DNA of 9,125 nt from Bacteroidetes bacterium HGW-Bacteroidetes-12. GTDB lineage: Bacteria > Bacteroidota > Bacteroidia > Flavobacteriales_E > Vicingaceae. The notes beneath the pieces are model-generated. The model saw only the letters and a list, made by a program, of their open reading frames with translations. It searched no databases and was not told where the DNA came from. The stretch spans positions 1-9,125 of the forward strand of contig PHDR01000086.1 of NCBI GenBank assembly GCA_002841035.1, read 5' to 3'. The position numbers and the translations under genes are program-made. This document shows positions 6,281 to 9,125 of this stretch, piece by piece (the stretch's first letter is position 1; the number at the start of each line of letters is the position of its first letter).

Positions 6281-7066
6281 ATGAGTAAAGTAATTTACAA
6301 GACTGATGAAGAAATAGAGTTAATAAGAGAAAGTTCTTTACTTGTTGGAAAAACATTAGCAGAAGTTGCTAAGTTGATTAAACCTGGTGTAACAACATTG
6401 GAATTAGATAAAATTGCAGAGGAGTTTATTTTAGATAATAATGCGAAACCAGGTTTTAAAGGAATGTATGGATTTCCGAATACATTATGTGCTTCGCTTA
6501 ATGAAGCTGTAGTGCACGGAATTCCAACCAAAACACCATTAAAAGATGGCGATATTATTTCTTTTGATTGTGGGGTTTTGAAGAATGGGTTTTATGGAGA
6601 TGTTGCTTACACGTTTGAAGTTGGAGAAGTTAAACCAGAAATTAAAAAATTACTGGAAATAACAAAACAATGCTTAATCAATGCAATTGAAATGGCGGTA
6701 GCAGGAAACAGAATTGGAGACATTGGTTTTGCCGTTCAAAGCTTAGCCCACCAACACGGTTATGGTGTTGTTAGAGAATTAGTTGGTCATGGATTGGGAA
6801 AAGAGTTGCACGAAGAACCTCAAGTGCCAAATTTTGGAAAAAGAGGAACAGGGTTAATGTTAAAAGAAGGAATGGTAATAGCAATAGAACCAATGATTAA
6901 CTTGGGAGTTAGAAACGTAAAAGAAGCTAAAGATGGGTGGACAATAGTAACAGCTGATAAAAAACCTTCAGCACATTTTGAACATGATGTTGCAATAAGA
7001 AAAGGGAAAGCAGATGTGTTATCATCTCACAAATTTATTGAAGAGGTATTAATAAAAAATAAATAG
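6281..7066 (+). CDS. map: Methionine aminopeptidase, type I
   Basis: Map removes the initiator methionine from nascent proteins once deformylated, when the second residue is small. The 261-residue enzyme has the pita-bread fold motifs. The five metal ligands expected from the E. coli enzyme are all in place: D96 (in SFDCG), D107 (in YGDVAY), H170 (in LVGHGLGK), E203 (in AIEPM) and E234 (in HFEHD). The catalytic-site histidines are also present at H79 (in VVHGIP) and H177 (in LHEEP). No N-terminal zinc-finger extension is present, which is type Ia. The gene lies between secY and infA as is usual in Bacteroidota, starts from a good SD, and is the only gene here ending in TAG. Confidence 0.97.
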   Translation: MSKVIYKTDEEIELIRESSLLVGKTLAEVAKLIKPGVTTLELDKIAEEFILDNNAKPGFKGMYGFPNTLCASLNEAVVHGIPTKTPLKDGDIISFDCGVLKNGFYGDVAYTFEVGEVKPEIKKLLEITKQCLINAIEMAVAGNRIGDIGFAVQSLAHQHGYGVVRELVGHGLGKELHEEPQVPNFGKRGTGLMLKEGMVIAIEPMINLGVRNVKEAKDGWTIVTADKKPSAHFEHDVAIRKGKADVLSSHKFIEEVLIKNK

Positions 7067-7078
7067 TAAGAATTATAA

Positions 7079-7297
7079 ATGGCAAAACAAGCATCGATAG
7101 AGCAAGATGGAACAATAATAGAGGCATTATCAAATGCACTGTTTAGAGTAGAGCTTGAAAACGGACACACAATAGTTGCTCATATTTCTGGTAAAATGAG
7201 AATGCACTACATTAGGATTTTACCAGGAGATAAAGTTAAAGTAGAAATGTCTCCTTATGATTTAAGTAAAGGAAGAATATCTTTTAGGTACAAATAA
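7079..7297 (+). CDS. infA: Translation initiation factor IF-1
   Basis: IF-1 occupies the A site of the 30S subunit during initiation and works with IF-2 and IF-3. The 72-residue product is exactly the usual size. It contains the OB-fold pattern of the family: DGTIIEALSNALFRVELENGH (10-30), then VAHISGKMRMHYIRILPGDKV (33-53) and SPYDLSKGRISFRYK (58-72), which closely matches the conserved C-terminus. It starts 12 nt after map from an AT-rich leader with no SD, and rpmJ follows after 18 nt. Confidence 0.98.
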   Translation: MAKQASIEQDGTIIEALSNALFRVELENGHTIVAHISGKMRMHYIRILPGDKVKVEMSPYDLSKGRISFRYK

Positions 7298-7315
7298 AAT
7301 TTAAAATTACATACA

Positions 7316-7432
7316 ATGAAAGTAAGAGCATCATTAAAGAAAAGAAGTGCAGATTGTATAATCGTTAGAAGAAAAGGGCGTTTGTACATTGTAAACAAAA
7401 AAAATCCTAAATTTAAACAAAGACAAGGATAA
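7316..7432 (+). CDS. rpmJ: 50S ribosomal protein L36 (bL36), zinc-free form
   Basis: bL36 is the smallest ribosomal protein and stabilises rRNA below the L7/L12 stalk base. The 38-residue frame begins MKVRASLKKRSADC and ends NPKFKQRQG, matching bL36 over its full length (the zinc form ends NPKHKQRQG). The zinc ligands are lost: the first cysteine is S11, the third is replaced by asparagine (in IVNKKN), and the histidine is F33. Only C14 remains, so this is the C-minus form. It lies between infA and rpsM, the normal position, and was read directly because it falls below common ORF cut-offs. Confidence 0.97.
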   Translation: MKVRASLKKRSADCIIVRRKGRLYIVNKKNPKFKQRQG

Positions 7433-7439
7433 ATAAAAT

Positions 7440-7508
7440 GTTCGAAGTTTGAAGTCCAATGTTTTGTTTTATAACCAAACTTTAAACATCAAACCTTAAA
7501 CCATAAAC
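7440..7508 (+). repeat. 7-nt-phased inverted repeat array, copy 2 (rpmJ-rpsM gap)
   Basis: Left units begin at 7440, 7447, 7454 and 7461 (GTT, GTT, GTC, GTT). On the right, AAAC ends at 7480, 7487, 7494, 7501 and 7508, exactly 7 nt apart. The halves are reverse-complementary in register, so the transcript could fold into an imperfect hairpin with G:C/T:A clamps every seven bases. The array fills the gap from 7 nt after the rpmJ stop to 10 nt before the rpsM ATG. It shares its phase and unit sequence with the arrays before rpmD and rpsK. Confidence 0.75.
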
Positions 7509-7518
7509 TTAAATAAAA

Positions 7519-7896
7519 ATGGCAAGAATTGCAGGTATTGATTTACCAAAACAAAAAAGAGGAGTAATAGGATTAACCTATATTTTTGGTATAGGAAGAT
7601 CATCTTCTAAACAAATTTTAGATAAAGCTGGTATTGACGAAAACAAAAAAGTTCAAGACTGGGATGATGATGATTTAGCTAAGATTAGAAAAATCATAAC
7701 GGATGATTTTAAAATTGAAGGAGCACTACGTTCAGAAGTACAACTACACATTAAACGACTTATGGATATTGGTTGCTACAGAGGAGTTAGACACAGATCG
7801 GGGTTGCCTTTAAGAGGTCAGCGAACAAAAAATAATTCTAGAACACGAAAAGGAAGAAAGAAAACTGTTGCTAACAAGAAAAAAGTTACTAAATAA
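7519..7896 (+). CDS. rpsM: 30S ribosomal protein S13 (uS13)
   Basis: uS13 is in the small-subunit head, contacts P-site tRNA with its C-terminal tail and forms bridges with uL5. The 125-residue product starts MARIAGIDLPKQKRGVIGLT, contains the helix-hairpin-helix YIFGIGRSSSKQILDKAGI (21-39), then GCYRGVRHRSGLPLRGQRTK (85-104), the family signature, and a basic tail ending KKKVTK. It opens the alpha-type gene group and follows repeat array copy 2. The start codon is preceded by A/T sequence with no SD. Confidence 0.98.
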   Translation: MARIAGIDLPKQKRGVIGLTYIFGIGRSSSKQILDKAGIDENKKVQDWDDDDLAKIRKIITDDFKIEGALRSEVQLHIKRLMDIGCYRGVRHRSGLPLRGQRTKNNSRTRKGRKKTVANKKKVTK

Positions 7897-7908
7897 ATAA
7901 TAAAACAA

Positions 7909-7978
7909 GTTTAAAGTTTGAAGTTTAAAGTTCATGGTTAATCCAGAACTCAAAACAACAGAACAAACAACTCGAAAC
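7909..7978 (+). repeat. 7-nt-phased inverted repeat array, copy 3 (rpsM-rpsK gap)
   Basis: GTT begins at 7909, 7916, 7923, 7930 and 7937, exactly 7 nt apart; the units are mostly GTTTAAA or GTTTGAA. On the right, AAC ends at 7949, 7956, 7964, 7971 and 7978, in the same 7-nt phase apart from one extra base. The core AGTTC (7929-7933) pairs with GAACT (7946-7950), and GTTT (7923-7926) pairs with AAAC (7953-7956). The array ends 9 nt before the chosen rpsK ATG and contains the alternative in-frame ATG at 7934. Confidence 0.75.
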
Positions 7979-7987
7979 ATAAAAATT

Positions 7988-8374
7988 ATGGCAAAGTCAA
8001 ATGCAAAAAAGAAGAAAAAAGTAAATATTGAAGCTTATGGAGAAGCTCACATACACGCTTCTTTTAACAACATCATTATCAGCTTAACAAACAACAATGG
8101 GCAAGTAATTTCTTGGTCATCAGCTGGAAAGATGGGATTTAAAGGCTCAAAAAAGAACACACCTTATGCCGCACAATTAGCTGCCGCTGACTGTGCGAAA
8201 GAAGCTTATGAAAACGGATTGAGAAAAGCAAAAGTATTTGTGAAAGGACCTGGAGCAGGAAGAGAATCTGCAATTAGAACATTACACAATAGCGGTATTA
8301 TTATCACTGAAATTGTAGATGTTACACCACTTCCTCACAATGGATGTCGTCCACCAAAAAGAAGAAGAGTATAA
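7988..8374 (+). CDS. rpsK: 30S ribosomal protein S11 (uS11)
   Basis: uS11 lines the platform near the E site and contacts mRNA. From the ATG at 7988 the protein is 128 residues, the family size, beginning MAKSNAKKKKKVNIEAYGEA with HIHASFNNIIISLTN (21-35), GKMGFKGSKKNTPYAAQ (47-63), FVKGPGAGRESAIRTL (84-99) and the strongly conserved PLPHNGCRPPKRRRV tail. The N118-G119 pair sits where E. coli S11 carries an isoaspartate. An in-frame ATG at 7934 would add 18 residues, but those codons are simply the right half of the repeat array, so I reject it. The leader AAAAATT before 7988 resembles those of rpsE, rplF and rpoA. Confidence 0.96.
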   Translation: MAKSNAKKKKKVNIEAYGEAHIHASFNNIIISLTNNNGQVISWSSAGKMGFKGSKKNTPYAAQLAAADCAKEAYENGLRKAKVFVKGPGAGRESAIRTLHNSGIIITEIVDVTPLPHNGCRPPKRRRV

Positions 8375-8402
8375 ATAATTACATATATAATAATAAACAA
8401 CC

Positions 8403-8453
8403 GAAGAAATTAATTATCGAAGGATAGAGACCTTAATTCATAATTTTTTCTTT
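8403..8453 (+). promoter_or_regulatory. possible structured leader RNA of rpsD
   Basis: An imperfect hairpin can be drawn by hand: AAGG (8420-8423) with CCTT (8431-8434) around a 7-nt loop ATAGAGA; AATTAT (8412-8417) with ATAATT (8440-8445); and GAAGAAA (8403-8409) with TTTCTTT-type sequence (8447-8453), separated by small internal loops. It ends 16 nt before the rpsD ATG. S4, encoded next, is an established autoregulator (alpha leader in E. coli, rpsD leader in Bacillus), so a binding site for S4 is a fair guess. The right arm is U-rich, so attenuation is an alternative. Confidence 0.4.
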
Positions 8454-8469
8454 TAAAAACACAAAACAA

Positions 8470-9078
8470 ATGGCAAGATACAGAGGTCCCAAGTCAAAAA
8501 TCTCTAGAAAATTTAGAGAACCAATTTTTGGTCCTGACAAGGTATTAGAAAAAAAGAATTATCCTCCAGGGCAACATGGCCCAAATAAAAGAAGAGGAAA
8601 ACAATCTGAGTATGCAATTCAATTGGCAGAAAAGCAAAAAGCAAAATATACTTACGGTATATTAGAAAAACAATTTGCTAATATTTTTGAAAAATCTTCA
8701 AGAAAAACAGGTATTACAGGTGAATTGTTACTTCAATTTTGTGAACGAAGATTAGATAACATCGTTTTTAGATTAGGTGTTGCACCAACAAGAAGTGGAG
8801 CAAGACAATTGGTTAGTCATAGACACATTACTGTAAATGGAAAAATAGTTAATATTCCTTCCTATACATTAAATGCGGGTGATGTTGTAGGCGTAAGAGA
8901 AAAATCCAAATCATTAGAAGCAATATCAGCATCTTTGGCTAGTAGTTCTGTAAATAAACATGAATGGTTAAGTTGGGATGGTGCTTTGATGTCAGGAACA
9001 ATTATTAATCTACCAGAACGTCAGCAAATACCTGAAAATATCAAAGAACAATTAATCGTAGAGCTTTACTCTAAATAA
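8470..9078 (+). CDS. rpsD: 30S ribosomal protein S4 (uS4), zinc-free form
   Basis: uS4 nucleates small-subunit assembly on the 5' domain of 16S rRNA, lines the mRNA entry with uS5, and regulates its own synthesis in several phyla. The 202-residue protein starts MARYRGPKSKISRKFREPIF and has the conserved YPPGQHGPNKRRGKQSEYAIQL segment (31-52), YTYGILEKQFANIF (60-73), and the S4 RNA-binding domain (about 93-155, with RRLDNIVFRLG and ARQLVSHRHITVNG). The N-terminal region has no cysteine pairs, so it is the form without zinc. Its leader differs from the preceding gaps: there is no heptad array but a hairpin (8403-8453). rpoA follows after 19 nt. Confidence 0.98.
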   Translation: MARYRGPKSKISRKFREPIFGPDKVLEKKNYPPGQHGPNKRRGKQSEYAIQLAEKQKAKYTYGILEKQFANIFEKSSRKTGITGELLLQFCERRLDNIVFRLGVAPTRSGARQLVSHRHITVNGKIVNIPSYTLNAGDVVGVREKSKSLEAISASLASSSVNKHEWLSWDGALMSGTIINLPERQQIPENIKEQLIVELYSK

Positions 9079-9097
9079 ACTTTAAATATATAAAATT

Positions 9098-9125
9098 ATG
9101 GCAATTTTAGATCTCCAAAAACCTG
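9098..9125 (+). CDS. rpoA: RNA polymerase alpha subunit, first codons only
   Basis: The ATG at 9098 opens a frame reading MAILDLQKP up to the window edge. This matches the start of Bacteroidota RpoA (M-A-x-L-x-x-Q-K-P) and the gene expected after rpsD in this cluster. RpoA dimerises to nucleate polymerase assembly, and its C-terminal domain contacts activators; neither domain is visible here. The leader is AT-only and ends TAAAATT just before the ATG, as for several neighbours. The call rests on nine residues plus gene order. Confidence 0.85.

Noticed and set aside
6138..6356. Minus-strand open frame opposite the secY-map junction
   Set aside because: It lies antisense to two certain genes, its sequence is low-complexity and phenylalanine/leucine-rich as expected from the complement of AT-rich coding DNA, and it resembles no family I know.
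6295..6531. Minus-strand open frame inside map
   Set aside because: It is wholly antisense to a gene with all its catalytic residues intact, with no leader or recognisable domain.
4171..7978. CRISPR-like arrays
   Set aside because: The units are 7 nt with no spacers, the halves are inverted relative to each other and no cas genes are near.
7934..7987. 18-residue N-terminal extension of S11
   Set aside because: These codons coincide with the right half of a repeat array and the family starts at the lysine-rich segment encoded from 7988.
8403..8454. Intrinsic terminator before rpsD
   Set aside because: The stem is AT-rich with internal loops, the T-run is part of the stem and is interrupted by C, and termination here would cut off rpsD and rpoA. 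It is kept only as a possible leader structure.

Overview
This window is a nearly complete stretch of the bacterial S10-spc-alpha ribosomal protein supercluster, all on the + strand. It runs from the 3' end of rplP (L16) to the first codons of rpoA. Gene order is rplP-rpmC-rpsQ-rplN-rplX-rplE-rpsN-rpsH-rplF-rplR-rpsE-rpmD-rplO-secY-map-infA-rpmJ-rpsM-rpsK-rpsD-rpoA. Two genes that fall below usual ORF length cut-offs, rpmD (L30) and rpmJ (L36), are read directly from the sequence.

The host is most likely a member of the Bacteroidota, probably Flavobacteriales. The DNA is strongly AT-rich and nearly all stops are TAA (rplX uses TGA, map uses TAG). Most start codons follow A/T-rich leaders with no Shine-Dalgarno (SD) sequence. 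There is no adk between secY and map. S14, S4 and L36 are cysteine-poor, zinc-free forms, and the L36, S17 and S13 sequences resemble Flavobacteriia versions. This is inference from composition and remembered family features, not from a search.

Layout: 1-3606 is a compact run (L16 to L18) with gaps of 1-27 nt, except for a 77-nt gap between rpsN and rpsH. 3634-6265 holds S5, L30, L15 and SecY. 6281-7432 holds map, infA and rpmJ. 7519-9078 holds the alpha-type genes rpsM, rpsK and rpsD, followed by rpoA. Together they encode ribosomal subunit proteins, the membrane channel used by exported nascent chains (SecY), the enzyme that trims the initiator methionine (Map), an initiation factor (IF-1) and the RNA polymerase alpha subunit, so protein synthesis, export, maturation and transcription are made from one transcript set.

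The coding content is ordinary; the unexplained structure lies in the five longest gaps. Three of them (rpsE-rpmD, rpmJ-rpsM, rpsM-rpsK) are filled by the same kind of element: units repeated every 7 nt, GTT-leading on the left and AAC-ending on the right, forming an inverted array that ends 9-10 nt before the next start codon. The rpsN-rpsH gap holds a 13-codon ORF with a good SD. The rpsK-rpsD gap holds a long imperfect hairpin just before rpsD. Two further good SDs, rare in this phylum, stand before rplE and map. The L16 C-terminal region shows a short in-frame duplication at a normally conserved loop. I saw no mobile elements, CRISPR arrays, tRNA or rRNA genes, or convincing promoters.
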